NCBI GenBank assembly: GCA_036274895.1
Contig: DASUEU010000079.1
Location: 1-15,903, forward strand
DNA from: CALMKX01 sp036274895
GTDB taxonomy: Bacteria > Acidobacteriota > Thermoanaerobaculia > Multivoradales > SZUA-115
Direction of reading: 5' to 3'
DNA length: 15,903 bases
Both the position numbers and the translations under genes were made by a program. Positions 1 through 7,294 of this stretch are shown piece after piece; the first letter of the stretch is position 1; each line of letters starts with the position of its first letter. The notes below the pieces were generated by a model that saw nothing but the letters and a program-made list of their open reading frames with translations, was not told the DNA's origin and did not search any database.

Positions 1-109
1 CCTCGATCCGCTCACCGGCGGCCCGCACACGCGGGTCATGCCCCTCGGGGAGCACGATCCGCCGATTCGCTCGCCGCGCCCGCTCGTAGACGCGGTCGCG
101 AAAGCTCAC
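1..109 (-). CDS. pta: Phosphate acetyltransferase, N-terminal fragment (runs off the window)
   Basis: Only the first 36 residues are inside the window. They begin MSFRDRVYERARR and continue into RIVLPEGHDPRV. The 'RIVLPEG.DPR' opening is characteristic of the phosphate acetyl/butyryl-transferase family, which interconverts acetyl-CoA plus phosphate and acetyl phosphate plus CoA in the cytoplasm. The start is GTG at 109-107, overlapping the TGA (108-106) of the upstream coaD remnant as GTGA. The gene is therefore translationally coupled to that remnant and sits at the distal end of the recN-to-pta series. A Pta after a CoA-synthesis gene makes metabolic sense because Pta uses CoA. With so little sequence, a phosphate butyryltransferase cannot be excluded. 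Confidence 0.75.
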   Translation of the reverse strand, partial: MSFRDRVYERARRANRRIVLPEGHDPRVRAAGERIE

Positions 110-375
110 CGGCCGAATTTCCTGCGCAGCGCCTGCTGAACCGCCGGCTGGACCAGCTGGGAGACGTCGCCCCCGAAGCGGGCGACTTCGCGCCCCAGGC
201 TGGAGCTGAGATAGGTGAGATCGAACGCCGGCACGAGGAACACCGTCTCGAGCCGGGGCGCGAGCGTGCGATTCATGAGCGCCATCTGAAACTCGTACTC
301 GAAATCGCTCACCGCCCGCAACCCGCGCACGATCACGGAGGCGCCGGCGCGCCGCAGCAGGCGGGTCAGGCTCAC
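106..375 (-). pseudogene. Truncated second copy of coaD (C-terminal half only)
   Basis: An 89-codon open frame from a GTG at 375-373 to TGA at 108-106. Its residues 17-89 align without gaps to the C-terminal 73 residues of the intact coaD just upstream, starting at RGLRAVSDFEYEFQMALMNR; about 56 of 73 residues are identical. The N-terminal half with the HxGH nucleotide-binding motif and the conserved lysine is absent, so it cannot be a working adenylyltransferase alone. The SSSLVRE segment reads SSSLGRE here. The frame is nevertheless free of stops, its GTG overlaps the coaD stop (GTGA, 372-375), and its stop overlaps the pta start. It could be a remnant of a tandem duplication, a translated relay peptide that couples coaD to pta, or an assembly join between two related strains. 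Confidence 0.75.
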
Positions 376-517
376 GGCGCGTAGTGGCGCCGCAGCGCTG
401 CGGCGACGGCCGGGTGCACCAGCTCGCCGACCTCGCCGCCGTAGCGGGCGACTTCGCGCACCAGGCTCGAGCTCACGAAGGTGAGATCGAACGCCGGCAC
501 GAGGAACACCGTCTCGA
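213..517. repeat. Direct repeat linking coaD and its remnant (39-nt identical core)
   Basis: The stretches 213-251 and 479-517 are identical over 39 nt and lie 266 nt apart, the same distance that separates the two stop codons. The homology extends with scattered mismatches over most of 106-350 and 372-620. The repeat unit is the C-terminal half of coaD. It marks a tandem duplication and would also be a substrate for deletion or for assembly error. Confidence 0.8.
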
Positions 518-857
518 TCTTCGGCGCGAGGTTGCGATTCATCAGCGCCATCTGGAACTCGTACTCGAAGTCCGACACGGCGCGCAGGCCGCGGATCACC
601 GTGCGGGCGCGCATCCGGGCCATGAAGTCGACCAGCAGGCCCGAGAAGCTGACCACCCGGCAACCGGGACGGTCGGCCAGCAACTCGCCGATCATGGCCA
701 CCCTCTCCTCGCTCGAGAACAGGGCGCTCTTGGCCTCGTTGTGCAGCACTGCCACGATCACTTTGTCGAACAAGGGCCGGCAGCGGTCGATGATGTCGAG
801 GTGTCCGTTGTGGATCGGGTCGAAGCTACCGGCGTAGACGGCGACCCGGGCGCTCAT
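372..857 (-). CDS. coaD: Phosphopantetheine adenylyltransferase
   Basis: Complete 161-residue protein, normal for the family. It transfers AMP from ATP to 4'-phosphopantetheine to give dephospho-CoA, the penultimate step of CoA synthesis, in the cytoplasm. Visible motifs are GSFDPIHNGH at residues 10-19 (the HxGH nucleotidyltransferase motif), the conserved lysine in NEAKSALFS near 43, RGLRAVSDFEYE from 89, and SSSLVREVAR from about 129. The ATG at 857-855 overlaps the stop of the upstream beta-propeller gene as ATGA, and its own TGA overlaps the GTG of the coaD remnant. All family motifs are present, so this is the functional copy. One extra residue lies just before RGLR relative to the remnant (DFMARMRARTVIRGLR region). 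Confidence 0.95.
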   Translation of the reverse strand: MSARVAVYAGSFDPIHNGHLDIIDRCRPLFDKVIVAVLHNEAKSALFSSEERVAMIGELLADRPGCRVVSFSGLLVDFMARMRARTVIRGLRAVSDFEYEFQMALMNRNLAPKIETVFLVPAFDLTFVSSSLVREVARYGGEVGELVHPAVAAALRRHYAP

Positions 858-3052
858 CGCGGCGCCCCCGAGAGCTCGCCCGACAGGTCGAAGGTGACCA
901 CGTTCCAGGCCGCGTCGGTGGCCCGCAGCACCCGGAAAGTCCCGGCCGGGGCGGCCGGCAGCTCGACCACCTCGGCACGGCCGTCGAGCAGACCATCGAC
1001 GACCTCGACGGCACGCCAGGGCCCGCCGCCGTCCGAGACGACCACCTCCTTCAGGGGGCTCGAGGCGTCGCGGATGGTCAGGCGGACCTTGCCCCCCTTT
1101 CGCTCCACGGACGCCAGCGCCGGGGGGCTGTGGTCGATGACGACCGGCGCCGTCACCTGCTCGTTGGCGAGCCGCTCGGTGCCCTCGACAGCCTGCTCGG
1201 TGGCGACCAAGCGGAAGCGGTAGGCGCCATCGGGCAGGGACTGCACGTCGAAGCTGAAGGAGGAGCCCTGGAGGTCCTCGGCCACCGGCAACCAGCTCTC
1301 GGCCTTGGCCTCGGGGCGGACCTCCACCCGGTAACGGAGAACGTCGCCGTTGGGGTCCGAAGCTTCCCATTTCAGGGTGCGGAAGCCGTGCTTCCACAGG
1401 GTCTTCTGCCGCCCCTCCTCAGCGCCGTCGGCCGGGACCAGGGAGGTGAAGATGCCGTCGCGATTGGGGTGCGCCGGCTCGAAGGTCTGGCTGCCGGGGT
1501 TGAAGCCCGCGGGCACCACGATCTGGCCGGGATCGAGCACGGTCAAGGACTTGATCTGGGGCCGCAGGTTCTGCTGCCGGTAGGAAACCTCCACCGCGGC
1601 CAGCATCGGGCTGACCTTCGGCGTACCGGCCAACTCCGCCCGCCACTGGAGAAAGCGCCCGGGCGGCACGGCAGCGAGGGCGACCTCGTTTCCCGCCGCA
1701 GCCTCGGTCCAGGCCGACCAGGTGTCGTCCGGCTCGCTGGCGTGGCCGGTGCGCACGGCGAAGGCGAGCTTGGCTCCCGGCGGCAGCTCCCCCGCCCAGT
1801 GCAGGCTCCCGAAGCGAGCGATCTGGCCGGCGTCCGCCACGGTGGAGGTGTAGGTGCCGCGCCTTTCACCGCCGGTGGCCGGGCGGTAGAGGGCGGCGGC
1901 GTTGGTGCTGGCGAGGGCCAGGCCCTCCGGAGCGCTCAACAGGGCCACCAGCTGGCGGTCCTCCACCCGCGCCGCCAGGCTCAAGAGCCGGCCGTCGAAG
2001 CTGTAGAGCCCGCCATCCATGCCGGTGGCAATCCACAGCTTGCCCCCCTGCCAGGCGAGGGCGTAGACCGTCTCTGACTCCAGGCTGGTCGCGGCCTCGA
2101 CCGCTCCCCCGGGATCGAGGCGCAGGATCTGGCTGCGCGGCCCCTTGCCGCCGGAGCGGCTGCCGGAGCCGGCGGTCGCCTCGCTTTCCTCGACCACCGC
2201 CACGGATCCCGCGCCGGCGGCCCCGCCTTCGGGCGGCGGCGCCGTCTCGCCAGGGGCCTTGGGCGTCTCATGGGCCAAGAGGCTCGCCTCCGAGCCCACG
2301 GCCGCCGCCCACAGCGAGCCGTCCGGGCCGAGGGCGAGGGCAGCGATCTCGGGCTGGGTGGCGTCGTAGAGGGTGGCCACCTCGCCGTCCTCACCCAGGC
2401 GCAGCACCAGGCCCCCTTCGGCGGTGCCCAGGTAGATCTCGCCGGAGGGCGCCACCACCAGGCTGCGCAGGTGCTCCTGGCCGTGCTCGAGCAGGGTCTC
2501 GGCCTTGCCCGCCGCCCTGACTCGGAACAGCCGAGAGGCGGCTCCGGTGGCGACCAGCAGCCTGCCGTCCGCGTCGAGGGCCAGAGCCCAGACGTAGGTC
2601 TGGCCGGGATCGAAGAAAACCTCACTGGCGCCGTCTTTGAGCCGGTAGACCTTGCCCTGGGGCGAGGTGCCGGCATAGACCGTGCCGTCCGCCGCCACGG
2701 CGAGGGCGAAGACCGCCGGTTCGGAGGCCGTGAACAGGGTCTCCACCTTGCCACTGCGATCGACCTTGAGCACCCGGCCGTCGTTGCCGGTGCCCACCAC
2801 CCAACCGTCCGGGTGGCTGGCGGCCGACAGCAGGAAGGGCTCCTCGATGGCGCCCACCCGGGCCCAGGAGTCGGCCAGAGCCACCCGCCCGAGCTGGTCG
2901 ACGCTGACGCCTTCGAGCCTGCCGGCGAGGAAGTCCTCCCGCGTGCGGGTCTCGAAGATCTTGACCGGCGCCGCCGAGGCCGCAACGGCCCAGAGCGCAA
3001 AGAAAACCGGCCCGCACCCGGCGAGCGCGGCGTGAGCGACCAGCCGCTTCAT
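854..3052 (-). CDS. Exported beta-propeller protein with C-terminal Ig/FnIII-like region, function unknown
   Basis: A 732-residue protein with a signal peptide (MKRLVAHAAL, hydrophobic core, likely cleavage after ASA near residue 27), so it probably acts in the periplasm or outside the cell. Residues about 75-450 carry repeated blade-like units of the type 'ALAV..DGTVYAGT..GKVYRL', 'ALALDADGRLLVATG', 'LALGPDGSLWAAA', resembling SMP-30/NHL or two-component-regulator propellers. A Gly/Ala/Ser/Pro-rich linker sits near residues 268-313. The C-terminal part (LKWEASDPNGDVLRYRVEV, later IDHSPP) looks like fibronectin III/Ig folds. No catalytic motif is evident. It overlaps the S55 peptidase gene upstream and coaD downstream by 4 nt each. 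The peptidase could process it or work beside it; that is inference. Confidence 0.8.
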   Translation of the reverse strand: MKRLVAHAALAGCGPVFFALWAVAASAAPVKIFETRTREDFLAGRLEGVSVDQLGRVALADSWARVGAIEEPFLLSAASHPDGWVVGTGNDGRVLKVDRSGKVETLFTASEPAVFALAVAADGTVYAGTSPQGKVYRLKDGASEVFFDPGQTYVWALALDADGRLLVATGAASRLFRVRAAGKAETLLEHGQEHLRSLVVAPSGEIYLGTAEGGLVLRLGEDGEVATLYDATQPEIAALALGPDGSLWAAAVGSEASLLAHETPKAPGETAPPPEGGAAGAGSVAVVEESEATAGSGSRSGGKGPRSQILRLDPGGAVEAATSLESETVYALAWQGGKLWIATGMDGGLYSFDGRLLSLAARVEDRQLVALLSAPEGLALASTNAAALYRPATGGERRGTYTSTVADAGQIARFGSLHWAGELPPGAKLAFAVRTGHASEPDDTWSAWTEAAAGNEVALAAVPPGRFLQWRAELAGTPKVSPMLAAVEVSYRQQNLRPQIKSLTVLDPGQIVVPAGFNPGSQTFEPAHPNRDGIFTSLVPADGAEEGRQKTLWKHGFRTLKWEASDPNGDVLRYRVEVRPEAKAESWLPVAEDLQGSSFSFDVQSLPDGAYRFRLVATEQAVEGTERLANEQVTAPVVIDHSPPALASVERKGGKVRLTIRDASSPLKEVVVSDGGGPWRAVEVVDGLLDGRAEVVELPAAPAGTFRVLRATDAAWNVVTFDLSGELSGAPR

Positions 3053-4881
3053 CGTGTCCCCTTTCCCTCCCGATCGATCAGGATCTCCACTCGCGCCAGC
3101 CCCGAGACCGGTGTGTCCAGGGGTTTCGTCACTTCCTGCGCCACGGCCGACCGCAGCCCGACGTTACGCGGCAGCGGCGTCGACTCCGGGGCGAGCAGGG
3201 AGCGCGCCGTGCCCGGCAGCTGAGGCATGGGCCGGCCGTCGAAGGCCAACCCGCGGCCCGGCACCACTCCGAGCACCAGCAGCTCCCGCCGCGAGCGCAG
3301 GGTGCGCAGCAGCTCGAGCACCTCGGGGACGCTGCGCGGCCGTTGGGGCTCGAGGCCCAGCCGGGCCGTGCGCACGCTGGCGCCGTCACCGACCAGCAAG
3401 GTGTAGCGGCCCTCGGGCAGCTCCGAGGGCAGGGTCAGCTCGACGCTCTCTCGCCGGCTCTCGCCCTCGGGGGAGCGCAGGTCGACGGTCAGCCGCAGCC
3501 GGTCTCCGGGCCGGGCGCGGGCACGATCGGCGTGGGCGCCGGTGACCGCCACCAGGCGGGCTCCTTCGGCGAGCTCGACCTCGACCTCGACCGCCTCGAG
3601 AGCCACGTCCGCCAGGCCATGGTTCAGCAGCTGGTCGGCGACGCCGAGCAGGAAGGAGACGCTGTCCAGGGCCGAGCGCTCGCCGGCGAAGCTCTGGGCC
3701 ACGCGGACCTCGCCATGGCCGGCGACCAGAAAGCGCGCGCTCAAGTCCACCTGCTGGTCGCCCCTCTGCTTGCCCACCACGTCGACCGCCCCGAAGACCG
3801 AGGTGGCCAACAACGAGGGCAGGTATTCGGTCAAGTCCGTGGCGAGGAAGACGCGGAACTCCCGCGGGGCCTCGCCCCTCAGCCGGATCACCACCGGCAC
3901 CGTGGGGGCCTCACCCCCCATACGACCCACCAGGCCAGGCCGCCGATCCTGCTCGATGGCCCCCACCACCGGCCCCAGGTTGGTCAGCTTGAAGCTCGAG
4001 TCCATGGTCGGCACCACGGTGACCACCTCGCCCAGGGCCATGGGCAGGTTCAGGCTGCCGGAGCCGACGAATGGATGGCCGAAGGCGAGCACGGTGTCGC
4101 CGTAGCAGTCGGTCACCGTGCCCATGGCCGCGAGCTGGAGGTCGCCGCCGACCAGCACCGCGCCGACCACGCCGCCGGGTTGGGGACCGGCGCCGCCCCC
4201 TTGCGGGGAGCCGGCAGGGCCCAGGCCCGAGCCGGCAGCGCCGACGCCACCGAGGGCGTCGGCCAAGAGGGCGCTCGAGCGCTCGCCGAAGCCGCTGCCG
4301 GCGAAGAGCAGAGGGGAAGAGCCCAGGCCCAGGGCCGGTCGCTGGACCAGCCGGGCGAGCTCGGTGGTGAGCAGGTCCGCCGGCCAGGAAAGCGAGGTCA
4401 GCTGTTCGAAGGAGAGAGCCGGCGCCCGGCCGCTGCGGCCGGAGGAGCCGGTGCGCCCGGCCGCCGGTGGGCTGGTGGCGATCTCGCGCATGTCGCCGAT
4501 GGGCGTGATGCCAGCGATCGCCTCCCGCGAGAACGCCCAGCCATAGGCCACGGCGCCGGCCAGTCGGCCGTCGAGGTAGACCGGGCTGCCGCTCATGCCG
4601 CGGATCACCCCGGATTGCTCGAGGCCCTGCCCCGAGAGCTTAGCCATGATCAGAGAGGTGCCCGGGGAGAGGTTGCGCAGGACACCGATCACCTCGACCT
4701 CGAAGCGCTCGGGCACGGTGCCGGCGAAAACCGAGAGGCCGTAGCCGCGCTGGCCGCGGAAGACCTCGTCGACTCCGATCACCCCGACCTGGGGGGCGGG
4801 CGGGTCCAGCACGGGCACTTCCGCCCCCTGGGCGGCCAGCGCGGAGCAAGCGATCAGCAGAGAGACGAGCAGGCACTTCAT
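3049..4881 (-). CDS. Exported SpoIVB-family (S55) serine peptidase
   Basis: A 610-residue protein. The chosen ATG (4881-4879) begins MKCLLVSLLIACSALAAQGA, a clear signal peptide, and overlaps the tsaC stop as ATGA; a longer frame upstream of it is rejected. Conserved S55 features: GYGLSVFAGTVPERFEVEVIGV (residues 46-67 region), GMSGSPVYLDG at 95-105 holding the expected nucleophilic serine, and GDTVLAFGHPF at 261-271 with a conserved histidine, followed by PMALGEVVTVVPT. S55 was defined on SpoIVB of Bacillus, which triggers sigma-K processing, but nothing else here suggests sporulation and no PDZ domain is obvious. A Gly/Pro-rich insert lies at about 212-237, inside the domain. The C-terminal 250 residues look like an added beta-rich region. 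The role is likely extracytoplasmic proteolysis or signalling; the substrate is unknown. Confidence 0.88.
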   Translation of the reverse strand: MKCLLVSLLIACSALAAQGAEVPVLDPPAPQVGVIGVDEVFRGQRGYGLSVFAGTVPERFEVEVIGVLRNLSPGTSLIMAKLSGQGLEQSGVIRGMSGSPVYLDGRLAGAVAYGWAFSREAIAGITPIGDMREIATSPPAAGRTGSSGRSGRAPALSFEQLTSLSWPADLLTTELARLVQRPALGLGSSPLLFAGSGFGERSSALLADALGGVGAAGSGLGPAGSPQGGGAGPQPGGVVGAVLVGGDLQLAAMGTVTDCYGDTVLAFGHPFVGSGSLNLPMALGEVVTVVPTMDSSFKLTNLGPVVGAIEQDRRPGLVGRMGGEAPTVPVVIRLRGEAPREFRVFLATDLTEYLPSLLATSVFGAVDVVGKQRGDQQVDLSARFLVAGHGEVRVAQSFAGERSALDSVSFLLGVADQLLNHGLADVALEAVEVEVELAEGARLVAVTGAHADRARARPGDRLRLTVDLRSPEGESRRESVELTLPSELPEGRYTLLVGDGASVRTARLGLEPQRPRSVPEVLELLRTLRSRRELLVLGVVPGRGLAFDGRPMPQLPGTARSLLAPESTPLPRNVGLRSAVAQEVTKPLDTPVSGLARVEILIDREGKGTR

Positions 4882-5495
4882 GGTTGCACCTCGATGGCGG
4901 GCAAGTCGGAGACCGGGAAACGACCGGGGCGTAGAACCTCGAACGCGGCTCCGGCGGGCCGCACCAGAGTCGAGGGCGGCCCGCCCGGCAGGCGAGGGCC
5001 GTCGATGACGATGGCGTCCCACCCGGCCAGCCAGGCCGCCACCGCTTCCGGGTCGAGCAGGGGCTCTTCGCCGCTCGGGTTGGCGCTGGTGGCGGTCAGG
5101 GGGCCGACCACCTCGAGCAGACCGATCAGGTCGCGGTGCGCCGGCACCCGCACCGCGAGCGAGCCGGTGCCGGCCGCGGCCGGCAGGTCGAGGGCGGTGG
5201 GCAGCGAGCAGGTGAGGGGGGCCGGCCAGACGCGGGCGAGCGCAGCGACGGCCGGATGGGCGGGATCCACGCCCAGTAGTGACAACTGAGCGGGATTCGC
5301 GATCACCACCGGCAGGGGCTTGTCTCGTTCTCGCCGTTTGAGCTCGTAGATCAGGCCGACTCCCGTTGCGCTCTGTGGGTCCACTCCCAGCCCGTAGCTG
5401 GACTCCGTGGGAAAGGCAAGGATACCACCCCGTTCGAGCCGCTCCCGGAGCGGCGCCGGGTCCTGCCCGAAGCGCCAGCGCACCTCCCGGCTCAT
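4878..5495 (-). CDS. tsaC: L-threonylcarbamoyladenylate synthase (TsaC/Sua5/YrdC family)
   Basis: A 205-residue single-domain YrdC-type protein. The family makes threonylcarbamoyl-AMP from threonine, bicarbonate and ATP for the t6A37 modification of ANN-decoding tRNAs, in the cytoplasm. Visible motifs are FPTESSYGLGVDP (about residues 28-40), ELKRRERDKPLPVVI, PLTCSLP and the substrate-loop signature PLTATSANPSGE. The length fits the short TsaC form without the Sua5 C-terminal domain. The start ATG at 5495-5493 was chosen from the family N-terminus and because it overlaps the recN stop as ATGA; a much longer upstream extension is a frame shadow of recN. Its own stop overlaps the S55 peptidase start. 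The family assignment is firm; the symbol follows convention for the short form. Confidence 0.93.
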   Translation of the reverse strand: MSREVRWRFGQDPAPLRERLERGGILAFPTESSYGLGVDPQSATGVGLIYELKRRERDKPLPVVIANPAQLSLLGVDPAHPAVAALARVWPAPLTCSLPTALDLPAAAGTGSLAVRVPAHRDLIGLLEVVGPLTATSANPSGEEPLLDPEAVAAWLAGWDAIVIDGPRLPGGPPSTLVRPAGAAFEVLRPGRFPVSDLPAIEVQP

Positions 5496-7210
5496 CCCCG
5501 GCGCTCGGAGGCGGCCAGCAGCTCCCGGGCGTGGGAGCGGGAGAGGTCGGTGACCTTCGAGCCCGCGAGCATGCGCGCCACCTCCTCCACCCGCGCCTCG
5601 TGCGCGAGGGGCTCGACCGAGGTATAGGTGCGGCCGTCCCGCTCGTCCTTGCGCAGGCGCAGGTGGAGGTCGGCCCAGGCCGCCACCTGGGGTTGGTGGG
5701 TGACCACCAGGATCTGGCTGGCCCCGGCCAGACGCTGGAGCTTCTCGCCCAGGGCCGCGGCCTGAGCGCCGCCGATGCCGACGTCCACCTCGTCGAAGAT
5801 CAGCGTCGCGTCGCCGCCGTCGCGACCCCCGGCGGCGAGCTGCAGGGCCAGGTAGAGGCGGGAGAGCTCGCCCCCCGAGGCGATGCGCGCCAGAGAGGCC
5901 ATCGGCTCGCCGGGGTTGGGGGCGAACTCGAAGACCACCTGGTCCAGCCCCTCGGCCCCGAAGTCCACCCGCACGCCGTCGAGAGTGAGGGGGCTGTCGG
6001 CCCGGGCTCGGCGCTCGAGGCGCACGCCGAAGCGGGCCTTGGCCAGGCCGAGGTCGCCCAGCTCGGCCTCGATGCGGCCAGCCAGGGCCTCGCCCCAGCG
6101 AGCGCGGGCCGACGACAGCTCGAGGGCCGCGCGGCGATAGCGCTCCAGGGCCTCGGCCACGGCCGCCTCGAGGTCGCCCTGGTCCTCCCCCGCCCCCTCG
6201 AGCTCGGCCAGCTCCTCGGTGATCTGCCGGCGCAGGGCCAACACCTCGGCGCTGCCCGATCCATAGCGACGGAAGAGCCGCTCCAGCAGGGCCAGACGGT
6301 CCTCCACCTGGTCCAGCCGCCGGGGGTCGGACTCCACCCGCGCCAGCCTCTCGCTCGCCTCGCGGGCGATCTCGGTCAAGAGGATGCGTGCCTCGGCCAG
6401 CTGGCCCCCCCACTCCAAGGCCCGCGGCTCCCAGGCGGCGAGGCCCCCGAGGTGGCCGGCGGCGCGCGCAATGCGGGTGGTGGCGGCGTCCTCGTCCTCG
6501 GCGAGCAGGGCGAGGGCGCCCCCGAGCCCCAGGCGGATCGCCTCGGCGTGGCGCAGCACCTCGCGCTCGGCGGCGAGCTCGACCTCCTCGCCCTCCACCA
6601 GCCCGGCGGCGTCGATGTCCCGCGCCTGGTGCTGGAGGAGCTCGAGCCGTTCGCGGCGGCCCCGCTCGTCGCCCGTGAGCCGGGCCAGACGGTCGGCCTT
6701 GTCGCGCCAGCTCCGCCAGGCCGCGGCGACCTCGGCCAGGCGCTCGGCCCCCTCGGCCTTGCCGCTGGCGTCGAGCCAGGCCCGCTGGAGGTCCGGGGTG
6801 GTGAGCCCCAACTCCTCGCGCTGGCCGTGGATGCGCAGCAGCTCGGGGGCGAGGTCGGCGAGCAGGCGGGCGGTGGCCGGCTGGTCGTTGACGAAGACCC
6901 GGTTGCGACCGCCCCGGCTGACCTCACGGCGGATCAGCAGCTCGCCTTCTTCGGCGTCGAGGCCGGCCTCTTCGAGGATGGTGCGCCAGGGTCCCGGCGC
7001 CGGCTCGAAAAGACCCGAGACCTGCAGCGAATCGGCGCCGGCGCGGATGGCGTCGACGGAGGCGCGACCGCCGGCGAGCAGGGCCAACGAGTCGACGATC
7101 AGCGATTTGCCGGCGCCCGTCTCCCCGGTCAAGGCGTTCAAGCCCGGGCCCAGCTCGAGCGCGGCATCCGCCACCACGGCGAGGTTCTTGACCCTCAGCT
7201 CGCGCAGCAA
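5492..7210 (-). CDS. recN: DNA repair protein RecN
   Basis: A 572-residue SMC-like ATPase of normal RecN length. RecN acts early in double-strand-break repair, gathering DNA ends in the cytoplasm. Walker A GETGAGKS is at residues 29-36, preceded by the typical MLRELRVKNLAVV start. The ABC signature ASGGELSR is near 444-451 and Walker B LIFDEVDVGIGG near 470-481, followed by ILVVTHQPQVAA. The middle is Leu/Ala/Glu/Arg-rich, as expected for a coiled coil. The start codon is TTG (7210-7208); it is supported by a GGAGGT at 7220-7215 and by agreement with the family N-terminus. It is the first gene of the seven-cistron minus-strand series, and its TGA overlaps the tsaC ATG. Confidence 0.96.
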   Translation of the reverse strand: MLRELRVKNLAVVADAALELGPGLNALTGETGAGKSLIVDSLALLAGGRASVDAIRAGADSLQVSGLFEPAPGPWRTILEEAGLDAEEGELLIRREVSRGGRNRVFVNDQPATARLLADLAPELLRIHGQREELGLTTPDLQRAWLDASGKAEGAERLAEVAAAWRSWRDKADRLARLTGDERGRRERLELLQHQARDIDAAGLVEGEEVELAAEREVLRHAEAIRLGLGGALALLAEDEDAATTRIARAAGHLGGLAAWEPRALEWGGQLAEARILLTEIAREASERLARVESDPRRLDQVEDRLALLERLFRRYGSGSAEVLALRRQITEELAELEGAGEDQGDLEAAVAEALERYRRAALELSSARARWGEALAGRIEAELGDLGLAKARFGVRLERRARADSPLTLDGVRVDFGAEGLDQVVFEFAPNPGEPMASLARIASGGELSRLYLALQLAAGGRDGGDATLIFDEVDVGIGGAQAAALGEKLQRLAGASQILVVTHQPQVAAWADLHLRLRKDERDGRTYTSVEPLAHEARVEEVARMLAGSKVTDLSRSHARELLAASERRG

Positions 7211-7294
7211 ACCGACCTCCGGTTGCCGTTGTCTCGGCTCATCGCGGCCCTGGATCGTACCCCAAGGTTAGAATCCGCTGCCGGAGGCCACGCC
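7211..7294. promoter_or_regulatory. Divergent intergenic region between recN and the S9 peptidase gene
   Basis: This 84-bp gap must contain promoters for both the minus-strand recN series and the plus-strand peptidase gene. A TAGAAT at 7269-7274 (plus) is a plausible -10 for the peptidase and TACGAT at 7259-7254 (minus) a weak -10 for recN. I see no convincing -35 for either at normal spacing, and no LexA-type CTG-N10-CAG box that I can support. GGAGG at 7283-7287 is the peptidase ribosome binding site, 7 nt from its ATG. Confidence 0.4.
7215..7220 (-). promoter_or_regulatory. Shine-Dalgarno site that fixes the recN TTG start
   Basis: GGAGGT on the minus strand, 4 nt upstream of the TTG at 7210. 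The nearly perfect anti-16S match makes the rare TTG start credible. Confidence 0.7.

Noticed and set aside
372..1397. 341-codon frame fusing extra sequence in front of coaD
   Set aside because: The extra N-terminal part lies over the propeller gene in another frame. The coaD ATG at 857 gives the normal family length and an ATGA junction.
3343..5289. 648-codon plus-strand open frame opposite the S55 peptidase and tsaC
   Set aside because: Rich in His, Gln, Gly and Arg without any motif. It is antisense to two genes with clear family signatures; long antisense frames are expected at this GC content.
4878..6413. 511-codon minus-strand frame that would extend tsaC upstream into recN
   Set aside because: The added 306 residues are the recN sequence in another frame (Gly/Arg/Pro-rich). 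The tsaC family start fits the ATG at 5495.
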